DNA from: Chelatococcus sp. HY11
Lineage (GTDB): Bacteria; Pseudomonadota; Alphaproteobacteria; Rhizobiales; Beijerinckiaceae
Length of the DNA: 64,000 nucleotides
Assembly (NCBI RefSeq): GCF_018398335.1
Contig: NZ_JAHBRX010000001.1
Location: forward strand, 1,054,001-1,118,000
Direction of reading: 5' to 3'
Shown: in pieces, positions 42,740-51,972 of the stretch
Layout of the letters: the number at the start of each line of letters is the position of its first letter
How positions within the stretch are numbered: position 1 is the first letter of the stretch
Notes under the pieces: generated by a model
Seen by the model: the letters and a program-made list of their open reading frames with translations, nothing else
The model's database searches: none
What the model was told of the DNA's origin: nothing
Program-made: the position numbers and the translations under genes

Positions 42740-44257
42740 ATGCTGTTTTCACCGTCTTTCGAAGACTTCGCCGTTACCTATGAAAAAGGCGAAGCCAGCG
42801 TTCTCAGCACAAGTCTCGTCGCTGATCTCGAAACCCCAGTCGCCGCCTATCTGAAGCTCAGCGCCGGCGGCACCCTTCCCAACTTCCTTCTCGAATCGGT
42901 CGAGGGCGGCGCCACCCGCGGCCGCTATTCGATGATCGGGCTCAAGCCCGACCTGATCTGGCGATGCCGGGACGGCAAGGTCGAGATCAATCGCGCCGCG
43001 TTGCGTCGTTCCACCTTCGTCCCCGATGATCGCTTGCCTCTGGACAGCCTGCGCGCGCTGATCGCCGAAAGTGCGATCACCCTGCCCGCGGGCCTGCCTC
43101 CCATGGCGGCCGGTGTGTTCGGTTATCTCGGCTACGACATGGTGCGCCAGATGGAGCGCCTGCCCGGTGGCCCGCAGGATGCGCTCGATCTGGACGACGC
43201 CATCCTCGTGCGCCCCACCGTGATGGTGGTGTTCGATTCCGTCAGGGACGAGCTGTCGCTCATCACCCCGGTGCGTCCGCAGGGTAGCGTGTCAGCCAAG
43301 GTCGCCTATGAGGCGGCCGTGGAGCGCATCGAGGAGGCGCTGACGGCGCTTGACGCGCCCCTGCCGCGGGAAAGCGGACCGGACGTGGCGAACCTGCCCG
43401 CCCCCACCCCGGTGTCCAACACCACACCGGAGCGCTTCAAGGCCATGGTGGACAAGGCGAAGGATTACATCCGCGCCGGCGACATCTTCCAGGTGGTGCT
43501 CTCCCAACGCTTCGACGCGCCTTTCACCTTGCCGGCGCTCTCGCTCTATCGAGCGCTGCGGCGGCTCAATCCCTCGCCCTACCTGTGTTTCCTCGATTTC
43601 CTGGATTTCCAGATCGTCTGTTCGAGCCCGGAAATCCTGGTGCGGGTCCGCGATGGCAAGGTCACTGTGCGCCCCATCGCCGGCACGCGCCGAAGGGGCG
43701 CGACGGCGGCGGAGGACCGGGCGCTCGCCGAGGAACTCCTGGCGGACCCCAAGGAGCGCGCCGAGCATCTGATGCTGCTCGACCTCGGCCGCAACGACGC
43801 TGGCCGGGTTTCGGCGATCGGCAGCGTCAACGTCACCGACAGCTACTTCCTGGAGTACTACAGCCAGGTGATGCACATCGTATCCAATGTCGAGGGCCGG
43901 CTTGATCCGAAGCGCGATGCCCTCGATGCCCTGGTGGCGGCCTTCCCGGCTGGGACGGTCTCCGGCGCGCCGAAGGTGCGCGCCATGGAGATCATCGACG
44001 AAATGGAGAAGGACAAGCGCGGCCCCTATGCCGGCTGCATCGGCTATTTCGGCGCCGACGGCGAGATGGACACGTGCATCGTGCTGCGGACCGCGCTGGT
44101 CAAGAACGGGCGCATGTCCGTTCAGGCAGGCGCCGGCATCGTCTACGATTCCGATCCTGAGTCGGAACAGGTCGAATGCGTCAACAAGGCGAAAGCCGCC
44201 TTCCGGGCCGCGGAGGAAGCCGTGCGCTTCGCCGCGAATGCCCGGCGCGGGCAGTAG
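42740..44257 (+). CDS. trpE: Anthranilate synthase component I
   Basis: Converts chorismate to anthranilate with ammonia from TrpG; the first step of tryptophan biosynthesis. The 505 residues contain the N-terminal feedback-inhibition pocket (FLLESVEGG), FGYLGYDMVRQMERLP, and the chorismate-binding domain with FQVVLSQRF, RPIAGTRRRGAT, LLDLGRNDAGRVS, FPAGTVSGAPKVRAMEIIDE and QAGAGIVYDSDPESE. It is a separate trpE, not the trpE-trpG fusion found in many rhizobia. trpG follows 11 bases later. Confidence 0.97.
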   Translation: MLFSPSFEDFAVTYEKGEASVLSTSLVADLETPVAAYLKLSAGGTLPNFLLESVEGGATRGRYSMIGLKPDLIWRCRDGKVEINRAALRRSTFVPDDRLPLDSLRALIAESAITLPAGLPPMAAGVFGYLGYDMVRQMERLPGGPQDALDLDDAILVRPTVMVVFDSVRDELSLITPVRPQGSVSAKVAYEAAVERIEEALTALDAPLPRESGPDVANLPAPTPVSNTTPERFKAMVDKAKDYIRAGDIFQVVLSQRFDAPFTLPALSLYRALRRLNPSPYLCFLDFLDFQIVCSSPEILVRVRDGKVTVRPIAGTRRRGATAAEDRALAEELLADPKERAEHLMLLDLGRNDAGRVSAIGSVNVTDSYFLEYYSQVMHIVSNVEGRLDPKRDALDALVAAFPAGTVSGAPKVRAMEIIDEMEKDKRGPYAGCIGYFGADGEMDTCIVLRTALVKNGRMSVQAGAGIVYDSDPESEQVECVNKAKAAFRAAEEAVRFAANARRGQ

Positions 44258-44268
44258 GAGGTTCCGCC

Positions 44269-44877
44269 ATGACGCGTATCGTTCTGATCGACAACTACGA
44301 TTCATTCACCTGGAACCTCATGCATCTCGTCGCAGGCACGGGCGCCGACGTCGAGGTTCATCGCAATGACGCGCTGAGCGTCGCGGATGTCGTGGCCAGT
44401 CGCCCGGATGCCATTGTGCTGTCGCCTGGGCCCTGTACGCCGAACGAGGCGGGCATCTGCCTCGGCCTCATCACCGAGGCCGGTCCGTCGATTCCGATTT
44501 TCGGCGTCTGTCTTGGCATGCAGGCGATGGGGCAGGCCTATGGTGGTGCGGTGGTGCGGGCGCCGGCTCCGATGCATGGCAAGATCTCCGAGGTTCGCCA
44601 CAACGGAGACGGCGTGTTCCGCGGCATCAACGAGCCGTTCAAGGCGACCCGCTACCACTCGCTGGTCGTCGATCGCGCGACCTGCCCGGATGTTTTCGAT
44701 GTCACCGCCGAGAGCGATGACGGCCTGATCATGGCCCTGTCACACAAAAATCATCCAGTGCATGGCGTCCAGTTCCATCCGGAGAGTATTCTTTCCGAGC
44801 ATGGCGCGACGATCATGCGTAACTTCCTCGATCTGGCGACCGTCTGGAACCGGACGCAACGCCACAACCATAACTGA
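44269..44877 (+). CDS. trpG: Anthranilate synthase component II (glutamine amidotransferase)
   Basis: Supplies ammonia from glutamine to TrpE. The 202 residues form a class-I amidotransferase: [17 protein letters not shown] at the start, oxyanion-hole [12 protein letters not shown], the nucleophile Cys in [12 protein letters not shown] and the His/Glu pair in [19 protein letters not shown] lies 6 bases before the ATG. The trpE-trpG-trpD-trpC run is compact; trpD starts 10 bases after the trpG stop. Confidence 0.96.
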   Translation: MTRIVLIDNYDSFTWNLMHLVAGTGADVEVHRNDALSVADVVASRPDAIVLSPGPCTPNEAGICLGLITEAGPSIPIFGVCLGMQAMGQAYGGAVVRAPAPMHGKISEVRHNGDGVFRGINEPFKATRYHSLVVDRATCPDVFDVTAESDDGLIMALSHKNHPVHGVQFHPESILSEHGATIMRNFLDLATVWNRTQRHNHN

Positions 44878-44887
44878 CGGGAACGCC

Positions 44888-45919
44888 ATGGATGCCTTCA
44901 AGCCTTTCATCGCCAAAGTCGCCACCGGCGCCCCGCTGAGCCGCGACGAGGCGCGGGCCGCCTTTGACACCCTTCTTTCCGGTGAGGTGACGCCCGCCCA
45001 GAGTGGAGCGTTCCTCATGGCACTGCGCGTCCGTGGCGAGAACGTCGACGAGATCGTCGGCGCCGTGTCGGCCATGCGGGCGCGCATGTTGCGCGTTTCC
45101 GCCCCGCCCGACGCCATCGACATCGTCGGCACCGGCGGCGACAACTCCGGCAGCTACAACGTCTCGACGCTCGCCTCCATCATCGCAGCGGCGGCGGGCG
45201 TCGTCGTGGCCAAGCACGGCAACCGCGCCGCCTCCTCGAAGTCAGGCGCCGCCGACGTGTTGATGGCGCTGGGCGTCAAGGTCGGCCAGGATGCGCCGGG
45301 CATCTCACGCACCATCCGCGAGGCGGGCGTCGGCTTCATGTTTGCGCCGACCCATCACGGCTCGATGCGCCATGTCGCGGCCGTTCGCGCGGAACTTGGC
45401 ACACGCACGCTGTTCAATCTGGTCGGCCCGCTCGCCAATCCAGCCGGCGTGAAACGCCAGGTGCTCGGCGTCTTTGCCGAGAGTTGGCTCGCGCCCCTTG
45501 TCGAGGTGCTGAAGACGCTGGGCTCGGAGAAAGTCTGGGCCGTCTACGGCACCGACGGCCTTGATGAACTGACGGTTGCCGCGCGCACCGACGTGGTGGC
45601 ACTGGAGAATGGCCAGATCCGGCGCTTCTCCGTGCATCCGGAGGAACTCGGCCTTTCGCTCGCGCGACCGGAAGATCTGAAGGGGGGCGATCCCGAGCAT
45701 AATGCGCAGGCGCTGCGCGATGTGCTCGACGGCAAGCCGGGCGCGTATCGTGACATCGCCTTGCTCAATGCGGCGGCGGGCCTTGTGGTTGCGGACAAGG
45801 CGAACGATCTCAAGGAAGGACTGGTGCTGGCGACGAAGGCCGTTGACAGTGGCGCGGCGCGCAAGGTCCTTCAGGATCTCGTGCGCGTTTCAAACGCGGC
45901 GCCGGAGGAGCATCAGTGA
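44888..45919 (+). CDS. trpD: Anthranilate phosphoribosyltransferase
   Basis: Transfers the phosphoribosyl group from PRPP to anthranilate. The 343 residues include the PRPP-binding [52 protein letters not shown] and [14 protein letters not shown], all diagnostic. The start at 44888 ([11 protein letters not shown]) is set by homology; an earlier in-frame ATG lies inside trpG. Its stop overlaps the trpC start by one base. Confidence 0.97.
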   Translation: MDAFKPFIAKVATGAPLSRDEARAAFDTLLSGEVTPAQSGAFLMALRVRGENVDEIVGAVSAMRARMLRVSAPPDAIDIVGTGGDNSGSYNVSTLASIIAAAAGVVVAKHGNRAASSKSGAADVLMALGVKVGQDAPGISRTIREAGVGFMFAPTHHGSMRHVAAVRAELGTRTLFNLVGPLANPAGVKRQVLGVFAESWLAPLVEVLKTLGSEKVWAVYGTDGLDELTVAARTDVVALENGQIRRFSVHPEELGLSLARPEDLKGGDPEHNAQALRDVLDGKPGAYRDIALLNAAAGLVVADKANDLKEGLVLATKAVDSGAARKVLQDLVRVSNAAPEEHQ

Positions 45920-46749
45920 TGAGCGTGGCCCAAACGGCCCCTGCGGGAGACATTCTCGCCCATATCGAAGCCTACAAGCGTCGCGAGATCGAGGTCGCCA
46001 AGGCGCTTGTACCGCTGGCGGAAGTCGAGCGCCGCGCCGGGGCGGCTCCCCCGGTCCGTCCCTTCGCTGACGCCATCGCCAGCCACATGGCCCAGGGACG
46101 CCCGGCACTGATTGCCGAGGTCAAGAAGGCAAGCCCCTCGAAAGGCCTGATCCGCGCCGATTTCGATCCGCCGCAACTCGCCCGGGCTTATGCCGAGGGC
46201 GGCGCGACATGCCTCTCCGTCTTGACGGATACCCCCTCCTTCCAGGGGCAACCGGAATATCTGGAGGCTGCGCGCTCGGCCTCCGGCCTGCCGGCTTTGC
46301 GCAAGGATTTCATGTTCGAGCCTTACCAGGTCTTCGAGGCGCGGGCCTGGGGGGCCGATTGCATTCTCGTCATCATGGCGAGCGTCAGTGACGACGAGGC
46401 ACGGGTACTCGTCGATACGGCGCACGACCTCGGCATGGACGTTCTTGTCGAGGTGCATGACGGGGCCGAACTCGACCGCGCTCTGCCGCTTGGGACGCGG
46501 CTCATCGGCATCAACAACCGTAACCTGCGGACCTTTGAAACGTCGTTGGCGGTTTGCGAGAGCCTGGCGCCCCGCATCCCGCAAGATCGCATCATCGTCG
46601 GCGAGAGCGGCATCTTCACCCATGCGGATGTCGAGCGCCTCGCGCGTTCCAACATCCGCGCCCTCCTCGTCGGCGAAAGCCTGATGCGGCAGGCCGACGT
46701 CGCGGCGGCGACCCGCGCTTTGCTGTTCGGCGAGGCGGCGCGGCCGTGA
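45919..46749 (+). CDS. trpC: Indole-3-glycerol phosphate synthase
   Basis: Closes the indole ring in tryptophan biosynthesis. The 276-residue TIM barrel shows [14 protein letters not shown], the catalytic Lys in [60 protein letters not shown] and [12 protein letters not shown]. The ATG (45919) overlaps the trpD stop as TGATG; a GTG three bases earlier is also possible. The other trp genes (trpF, trpB, trpA) are not in the window. Confidence 0.97.
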   Translation: MSVAQTAPAGDILAHIEAYKRREIEVAKALVPLAEVERRAGAAPPVRPFADAIASHMAQGRPALIAEVKKASPSKGLIRADFDPPQLARAYAEGGATCLSVLTDTPSFQGQPEYLEAARSASGLPALRKDFMFEPYQVFEARAWGADCILVIMASVSDDEARVLVDTAHDLGMDVLVEVHDGAELDRALPLGTRLIGINNRNLRTFETSLAVCESLAPRIPQDRIIVGESGIFTHADVERLARSNIRALLVGESLMRQADVAAATRALLFGEAARP

Positions 46750-47246
46750 AGGGCCTGACGCATCTCGACGCCACCGGCCAGGCCCATATGGTCGACGTAT
46801 CGGCAAAGCCGGCGACCAGCCGCACGGCGACCGCCGAGGGTGTGGTGCGGATGAGGCCGGAGACGCTGGCGCTGATCCGCGCGGGTGATGCGAAGAAAGG
46901 TGACGTGCTCGGCACCGCGCGTCTTGCCGGCATCATGGCCGCCAAGAAGACCCATGACCTCATCCCGCTTTGCCATCCTCTCGCTTTGTCGAAGATCACG
47001 GTGGATCTCGCGCTGGACGACGCGCTGCCAGGCGTCCGGGTGACGACGACGGCAAAGGTCAGCGGACCGACCGGCGTCGAAATGGAGGCGCTGACGGCGG
47101 CGAGCATCGCCTGCCTCACCATTTATGACATGGTGAAGGCCGTGGATCGCGGCATGGTAATCGGCGATATCCGCCTCATCGCCAAAAGCGGCGGGCTATC
47201 CGGTGATTTCCGGGCCGCGGAGCCCGGCAAGGAGGACGAGGCTTGA
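46746..47246 (+). CDS. moaC: Cyclic pyranopterin monophosphate synthase MoaC
   Basis: Makes cyclic pyranopterin monophosphate in molybdenum cofactor biosynthesis, working after MoaA. The 166 residues start at a GTG ([22 protein letters not shown]) that overlaps the trpC stop by four bases (GTGA). Conserved motifs are [38 protein letters not shown] and the catalytic Lys/Asp region KAVDRGM. The coupling to trpC is conserved in alphaproteobacteria but metabolically unexplained. Confidence 0.95.
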   Translation: MKGLTHLDATGQAHMVDVSAKPATSRTATAEGVVRMRPETLALIRAGDAKKGDVLGTARLAGIMAAKKTHDLIPLCHPLALSKITVDLALDDALPGVRVTTTAKVSGPTGVEMEALTAASIACLTIYDMVKAVDRGMVIGDIRLIAKSGGLSGDFRAAEPGKEDEA

Positions 47247-48487
47247 GCGGAGAAGGCAAGAAAGCGGGGGGCGTCGGCCTCACATCGGTGGCGGACGCCC
47301 TTTCGACGATCGTCGGCATGGCGGGTTCAGCGCTACCGGCCGAGCGACTGCCGCTTGCCGTCTGTCGTGGTCGTTATCTCGCTCGGGATCTCGAGGCGTT
47401 GCGGACCCAGCCGCCCTTCGACGCCTCGGCGATGGACGGCTACGCGGTTCGCGACATCGACGTCAGCTCCCTGCCCGCGACGCTTCGCGTCATCGGAACC
47501 AGCGCCGCAGGGCATCGCTATGAGGGCACGCTCGGTCCGGGCGAGGCCGTGCGGATATTCACCGGCGCGCCGGTGCCGGCAGGTGCCGACCGTGTCGTGA
47601 TCCAGGAAGACACGACGCGCGATGGCGATGATGTGGTTGTGACCGCCCAGTCATCATCATCAACCAATATTCGTGCCGCCGGGCTCGATTTCACAACCGG
47701 CCAGGTGCTCATCCGTGCTGGCGCGCGGCTGGATGCGCGGCTCCTCGCCCTTGCGGCGGCCATGGGTCATGGTGCCCTGCCCGTCCGCCGGCGTCCACGT
47801 GTGGCGATCCTCGCAACAGGCGATGAGCTGGTTCGGCCGGGTGAACCCATGGGCCCCGACCAGATCGTGGCGTCCAACAGCTACGCCGTGGCGGCGATGG
47901 CCGAGGACGAGGGCGCGGAGGTGATCGATCTTGGCATCGCCGGCGACAGCTTCGTCGCTCTTGAAGCCGCCATCAACGCGGCCCGAGAGGCCAAAGCCGA
48001 TGTGCTGGTGACGCTGGGCGGGGCCTCCGTCGGCGACCACGACCTCGTGCAATCGGCCCTGACGGCCCAGGGCATGGAGCTTGGCTTCTGGCGGATCGCC
48101 ATGCGCCCGGGCAAGCCCCTCATGCACGGCCGGCTTGGTGACATGGCCATCCTCGGATTGCCGGGAAACCCGGTCTCCGCAATCGTCTGCGCCCAGCTTT
48201 TCCTGATACCTCTTCTGCGCCGGCTGGGCGGTGATCCCGACGCGCTCGCCGACATGAGCGAGGAGGCGGAACTCGCGGCAGACTTATCAGCTAACGACTT
48301 CCGCCAGGATTATCTGCGCGCCGAACTCATCGATCGCCCGGATGGCGTGCCGCTGGTGCGCCCCTTCGGGCGGCAGGACAGCTCGATGCTGAGCACGCTT
48401 GCCGCCTCAGGCGCCCTTGTCCTGCGCGCGCCCCATGCGCCGGCCGCGAAGGCCGGCGCGCGCTGCAGGATCATGCGGCTGCGTTAG
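47243..48487 (+). CDS. moeA: Molybdopterin molybdotransferase MoeA
   Basis: Inserts molybdate into adenylylated molybdopterin. The 414 residues include [15 protein letters not shown] near the N-terminus, [59 protein letters not shown] and [17 protein letters not shown], the family set. The start is a TTG that overlaps the moaC stop as TTGA, with AAGGAGGA 7 bases upstream. In many relatives lexA follows moeA; here a convergent FAD oxidase follows, overlapping the 3' end by 17 bases. Confidence 0.95.
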   Translation: MSGEGKKAGGVGLTSVADALSTIVGMAGSALPAERLPLAVCRGRYLARDLEALRTQPPFDASAMDGYAVRDIDVSSLPATLRVIGTSAAGHRYEGTLGPGEAVRIFTGAPVPAGADRVVIQEDTTRDGDDVVVTAQSSSSTNIRAAGLDFTTGQVLIRAGARLDARLLALAAAMGHGALPVRRRPRVAILATGDELVRPGEPMGPDQIVASNSYAVAAMAEDEGAEVIDLGIAGDSFVALEAAINAAREAKADVLVTLGGASVGDHDLVQSALTAQGMELGFWRIAMRPGKPLMHGRLGDMAILGLPGNPVSAIVCAQLFLIPLLRRLGGDPDALADMSEEAELAADLSANDFRQDYLRAELIDRPDGVPLVRPFGRQDSSMLSTLAASGALVLRAPHAPAAKAGARCRIMRLR

Positions 48488-50102
48488 CGTTCACGGCCGG
48501 AATGGACTGGCTGCTCGCAAACCAGTTGTCCGGGTTCCACGCCTGCTTTATCCTGAAAATACTTGGATGCGAAAAAGACCCAACGTAATTGTTGCCGAAA
48601 TACGCGGTCATGGCCCTATCAATAGGATATTGAGCGCCATTCATTGAATAATCGCTGTTATTCACACCAATATCGATATCGCAGTAGTTGAAATAGCACC
48701 CATCAACAAGCGGATCTGAGAACCCCCGCGGTAATGGAATGCCGTCCCAGTTCGCGTAAACGTCCTTGTACATATCCTGAAGCCACTTGACGTTGGCTTC
48801 CGCGACAGCGGTATTGGCGCTGGCATTCTGCGAATCCTCATACCAGTATGTCTCGTACTGAATTTTCACAATGGAGGAGCGCTGCGCGATCGCTGTGTCC
48901 TTTGATTGAACCTTGTTTATTTTCCCCCCATAGGAATCAAGCTGGAAGAGCGTGGAGCTAAGATCTGCGCCGTCTGGCTGCTCCGTCATGTAATAAAAAT
49001 ACTTGTCACTCTGATCTCGCGGGATCGCCTGCTTGAGATAAGCGGACTTGTATTTCCCATATCGGTTCGGCCCAGAACCATTCACGTTCTGCGTCCCCTC
49101 AAGATATGTATATTTTCGATAGGGCAGAGCGTCTTCTCCCGTCAGGAAGAGGCCATTGTCAGCCAGCCAGGCGGGGTGGCCGATATGCGGCGCGGGTGTA
49201 TTGGAAATTGCGCCGATGCTGGCATAGCGCTGCTTGCGCGCATTGGTCGCGGTGAGCAAATACTGTTCAAAATTGTTGATGTCACCGTGCAGATATTTAT
49301 CATAATAAGTAAACGATGACAGCGAGAGCGAACCTGTCTTTTTATGGTTGATATGAAATATGTTGAAATTGTTCCACGTCTGCTGGCCCTGATAGCACTC
49401 ATTCTCGGCATAAGTTTGAAAATACTGAAACAGTACATCTCTAGTTATGTTGGCCCAAGGGAGCGTGATCGTGCTGATATACATATAATCAGGGGAACGT
49501 GGCAGCTCCTTGAAGTAATAGTGCGTGATGATCCCGAAATTCCCACCCCCGCCGCCGCGCAGCGCCCAAAACAGGTCCGCGTTCTTGTCCTTGTCGCAAT
49601 AGATAAGCTCAGCCCTTTTGTTGCGGATGACAACGATACTGACGCCCGTCAACCAATCCACGGTCAGTCCGTAGAGACGAGACAGGAGGCCGTAGCCGCC
49701 ACCCGTCACATGGCCGCCAAGACCAACGGAATAGCACGATCCGGCAGGTAACGTCTTCCCGAAGACGTTATTGAGGATCTGATACATATCCCAATTAGCA
49801 TTACCTGTTCCGATGTAATACCCCTTGTCCTTGTCGAGGCCGAAATCCCTCAATCCGGTCACGTCGACAATACATTTCGTCTTGTCGCTGTATACGAAAT
49901 TCTCGTAGCAATGACGGCCGCTGACGATCTGAACTTCATCATGATTATAAGTCCTGATGAAATTCTCCGCTGCGTTGAGCGCATCCTCGGCGGTGAGCGG
50001 CGTATAGACGCGCTCCAGATTGGGCGCGCTCCAGCGCCTGTCGAAGCCCTGCCGATCGGAGGGCGTAATGGCATCACCTTCTCTGAAAAGACATGTGGAC
50101 AT
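48471..50102 (-). CDS. BBE-type FAD-linked oxidase, predicted bicovalent FAD
   Basis: A 543-residue oxidoreductase of the VAO/PCMH FAD-binding fold with a C-terminal berberine-bridge (BBE) domain. His64 in VSGRHCYENF and Cys123 in GSCYSVGLGGHVTGGGYG sit where family members carry 8-alpha-histidyl and 6-S-cysteinyl FAD links, so bicovalent flavin is predicted. The BBE end shows YFNYCDIDI and QAWNPDNWF. Relatives oxidise carbohydrates (to lactones), alkaloids or polyketides. No signal peptide is visible. Composition differs strongly from neighbours: rich in Tyr, Asn, Lys and AT-rich codons, which suggests acquisition by transfer. GGGGAAGG precedes the ATG. The substrate is unknown. Confidence 0.88.
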   Translation of the reverse strand: MSTCLFREGDAITPSDRQGFDRRWSAPNLERVYTPLTAEDALNAAENFIRTYNHDEVQIVSGRHCYENFVYSDKTKCIVDVTGLRDFGLDKDKGYYIGTGNANWDMYQILNNVFGKTLPAGSCYSVGLGGHVTGGGYGLLSRLYGLTVDWLTGVSIVVIRNKRAELIYCDKDKNADLFWALRGGGGGNFGIITHYYFKELPRSPDYMYISTITLPWANITRDVLFQYFQTYAENECYQGQQTWNNFNIFHINHKKTGSLSLSSFTYYDKYLHGDINNFEQYLLTATNARKQRYASIGAISNTPAPHIGHPAWLADNGLFLTGEDALPYRKYTYLEGTQNVNGSGPNRYGKYKSAYLKQAIPRDQSDKYFYYMTEQPDGADLSSTLFQLDSYGGKINKVQSKDTAIAQRSSIVKIQYETYWYEDSQNASANTAVAEANVKWLQDMYKDVYANWDGIPLPRGFSDPLVDGCYFNYCDIDIGVNNSDYSMNGAQYPIDRAMTAYFGNNYVGSFSHPSIFRIKQAWNPDNWFASSQSIPAVNANAAA

Positions 50103-50173
50103 GGCTCACCTTCCCCAAGGTCACCAACGTCAAGCGCTTCCCCGCGCACATGGAAATTGCTCCATGATAAGCA

Positions 50174-50208
50174 AATCTATTCAGCATCCAATTGTTGCGT
50201 CAACCATA
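50174..50208 (-). promoter_or_regulatory. Proximal promoter/operator module of the FAD oxidase gene
   Basis: On the minus strand TTGACG (50203-50198), 18 bases, TAGATT (50179-50174) looks like a sigma-70 promoter about 70 bases before the ATG. Its -35 lies inside the palindrome GTTGCGTCAAC (50194-50204), part of a 17-nt motif (50192-50208) repeated 37 bases upstream. Confidence 0.55.
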
Positions 50209-50211
50209 AAA

Positions 50212-50245
50212 ATACTATGTTTTGCAATTTGTTACGTTAACTATA
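50212..50245 (-). promoter_or_regulatory. Distal promoter/operator module of the FAD oxidase gene
   Basis: A second copy of the 17-nt motif (50229-50245, 14 of 17 identical to the first) contains the palindrome GTTACGTTAAC (50231-50241). It again overlaps a -35-like TTAACG (50240-50235) with TAGTAT 17 bases on (50217-50212). A further inverted repeat TTCATG-N5-CATGAA lies at 50250-50266. Confidence 0.5.
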
Positions 50246-50266
50246 TTTATTCATGTTCTACATGAA

Positions 50267-50522
50267 ACCACACTTCCTCTGAGCAGTAATAGCCATCGTT
50301 CCCTGTAAAGAAGGAGCCGTCGATCTTCATCTCCGGGAACGGAGCCTCCAGCGTGGCGCGCGTGCCCCTTTTATAGCCCGGCGCAGCGCAACACGGCGCG
50401 CTCCCCCTCCTTGCCATCCCAATCACGCGGGCTCGCGATTCCGGGATGGCGGGGCTCCTCCTTATCCCGCCCTGTCCCGGGTCTTCATCCGGGAGCGGGC
50501 GATCGCGCCCTTCCTCTCCCGC
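50267..50522. other. Non-coding gap with two hairpins
   Basis: No gene is seen. GCCATCCC (50413-50420) pairs with GGGATGGC (50443-50450), with inner CGCG/CGCG and AAT/ATT pairs. CCCGC...CCCGG (50466-50480) pairs with CCGGG...GCGGG (50489-50499). The second lies just beyond the stop of the SelA-like gene and may terminate it, though no U-run is present. Confidence 0.4.
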
Positions 50523-51719
50523 CTAGTCCGGCCAGCGCAGGAGTGCTTCAACGCGCCGTTTACGCCTCTCGGCAAGTGGCGTTGCAATGACACTGTTCGA
50601 CTGTTGCGCCTTGTCGAGCTCTTCGTTGAGGCGTGCCATCACCTGGTGTTCCTGCTCAGGATGCAGGTTACAGGGGTCCATGAAGAAATAGCCGTGCTCG
50701 ACTTCGTGGTCCCGCACGATGACCGGCGGCTTCCCCGCCGCCAGCGCATCAGCGAGGTCCCAGGCTGTTATATGAGCCGCTTCCGGGTTGATATTGACCT
50801 GCAGACGATCGAGAGGGTTGTTCGTCGGATCCGCGACAATGGTGGCCGTGACACCTGGGCGAGCGGCGAGCCCGATCTTCCAGAGCTCGAGCGCCCTGAA
50901 CTCTCGCGCCCGAATGCCCGCGTGCTCGCGCCGCTCCCAGGCTTTCAGGGCGGCGATTGTTCCGGCAATCCCTTCCTTGCCAATCTTCATGCCGCGGCCG
51001 ATGCCGAGGTTCTGCAGAAAGGCAGCACGCACAAGACCCTTACGCCCGGCGACGATGCCGCCCGTCGGGCCCCCCAGGAACTTGTGGGAGGAATAGAGGG
51101 CCATGTCCGCCCCGGCGGCCAGAAAGCCCCGAAGGTCATATTCGGAGGCTGCATCGACTATCACCGGCACGCCCTTCTCATGGGCAATCGCGGCGAACTC
51201 ATCCAAAGGGATCTGCCCGAATTGAACCGTGTGGTGGGAGACCACATAGAGCGCCGCCGCCGTGCGTTCGGTGATGGCCCCCGCGAGCTGGTAGCCATAG
51301 GCGCTTGTCACCTGCCCCACCGGAACAACCTTGGCCCCCGCGAGCCGGATGCTCTGTTCGACCGGTGCGCCGAAGCTGACGAGATGCCCGCTGAGGACCA
51401 CCACTTCATCCTTCAGGCCACGCGCATCCGGCAACCGCTCGACGGCCGCGAGATCCTGACCCGTCATGGCTCCGGCCACAGCCAAGGTGATACCCGCCGC
51501 GCACGAGGCGGTCACGAAGCCGCTTTCGCCGCCTGTGAGCCGCGCGATCACCTCGCTGGCGCGGCGTTGCAGGTCATTGATCTCGACAAATTGCGGCAGC
51601 ACCCGAGCGATCGTGTCGACCGCGTCCGGCACGACGATCGAAGCTCCGAGGCCGGTCATGGTGCCTGACACGTTGATGATCGGGCGAACGCCAAGCTCCA
51701 TTCGGATATCCGTGCTCAT
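50523..51719 (-). CDS. SelA-like PLP-dependent enzyme (DgaE-type ammonia-lyase family)
   Basis: A 398-residue fold-type-I PLP enzyme related to selenocysteine synthase. The likely Schiff-base Lys213 is in [14 protein letters not shown], with Asp189 in VIVDAAS contacting the pyridine nitrogen. It starts [21 protein letters not shown], the family hallmark. Characterised relatives include DgaE, which eliminates ammonia from D-glucosaminate 6-phosphate. No Sec system is visible, so selenocysteine synthesis is unlikely. Last of seven minus-strand genes and repeatedly paired with the adjacent amidohydrolase type in other genomes. Shine-Dalgarno AGGAG precedes the ATG. The exact substrate is unknown. 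Confidence 0.85.
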   Translation of the reverse strand: MSTDIRMELGVRPIINVSGTMTGLGASIVVPDAVDTIARVLPQFVEINDLQRRASEVIARLTGGESGFVTASCAAGITLAVAGAMTGQDLAAVERLPDARGLKDEVVVLSGHLVSFGAPVEQSIRLAGAKVVPVGQVTSAYGYQLAGAITERTAAALYVVSHHTVQFGQIPLDEFAAIAHEKGVPVIVDAASEYDLRGFLAAGADMALYSSHKFLGGPTGGIVAGRKGLVRAAFLQNLGIGRGMKIGKEGIAGTIAALKAWERREHAGIRAREFRALELWKIGLAARPGVTATIVADPTNNPLDRLQVNINPEAAHITAWDLADALAAGKPPVIVRDHEVEHGYFFMDPCNLHPEQEHQVMARLNEELDKAQQSNSVIATPLAERRKRRVEALLRWPD

Positions 51720-51972
51720 GTATCACTCCTGCGAACGCGTTTCGACTGATGGTCGGCGGGAGCGGCCAAAGCGCATGTTTGGACGCGCTGTCTCTGCCCG
51801 ACGTTTGGAATGTGACGCCCGATGCGGAGCAACGCGCGACGCGGATCCATGGAACCCCGAAAAGAGAGACTGCCGTGCTGCCGCCGCCATGCGAATGATG
51901 TCTCTGGCCACGGCGGCGGCACTTCCTCTCTTGTTCGAGGCCCCATGGATCGCCTCCGCCCCCCGGCAGCCC
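51720..51972. other. Gap between the amidohydrolase and SelA-like genes
   Basis: 253 bases with no supported gene. An imperfect GC-rich inverted repeat (GTGCTGCCGCCG near 51872 against CGGCGGCGGCAC near 51920, with flanking GAGAG/CTCTC) could form a large hairpin that lowers read-through into the SelA-like gene. Confidence 0.35.
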
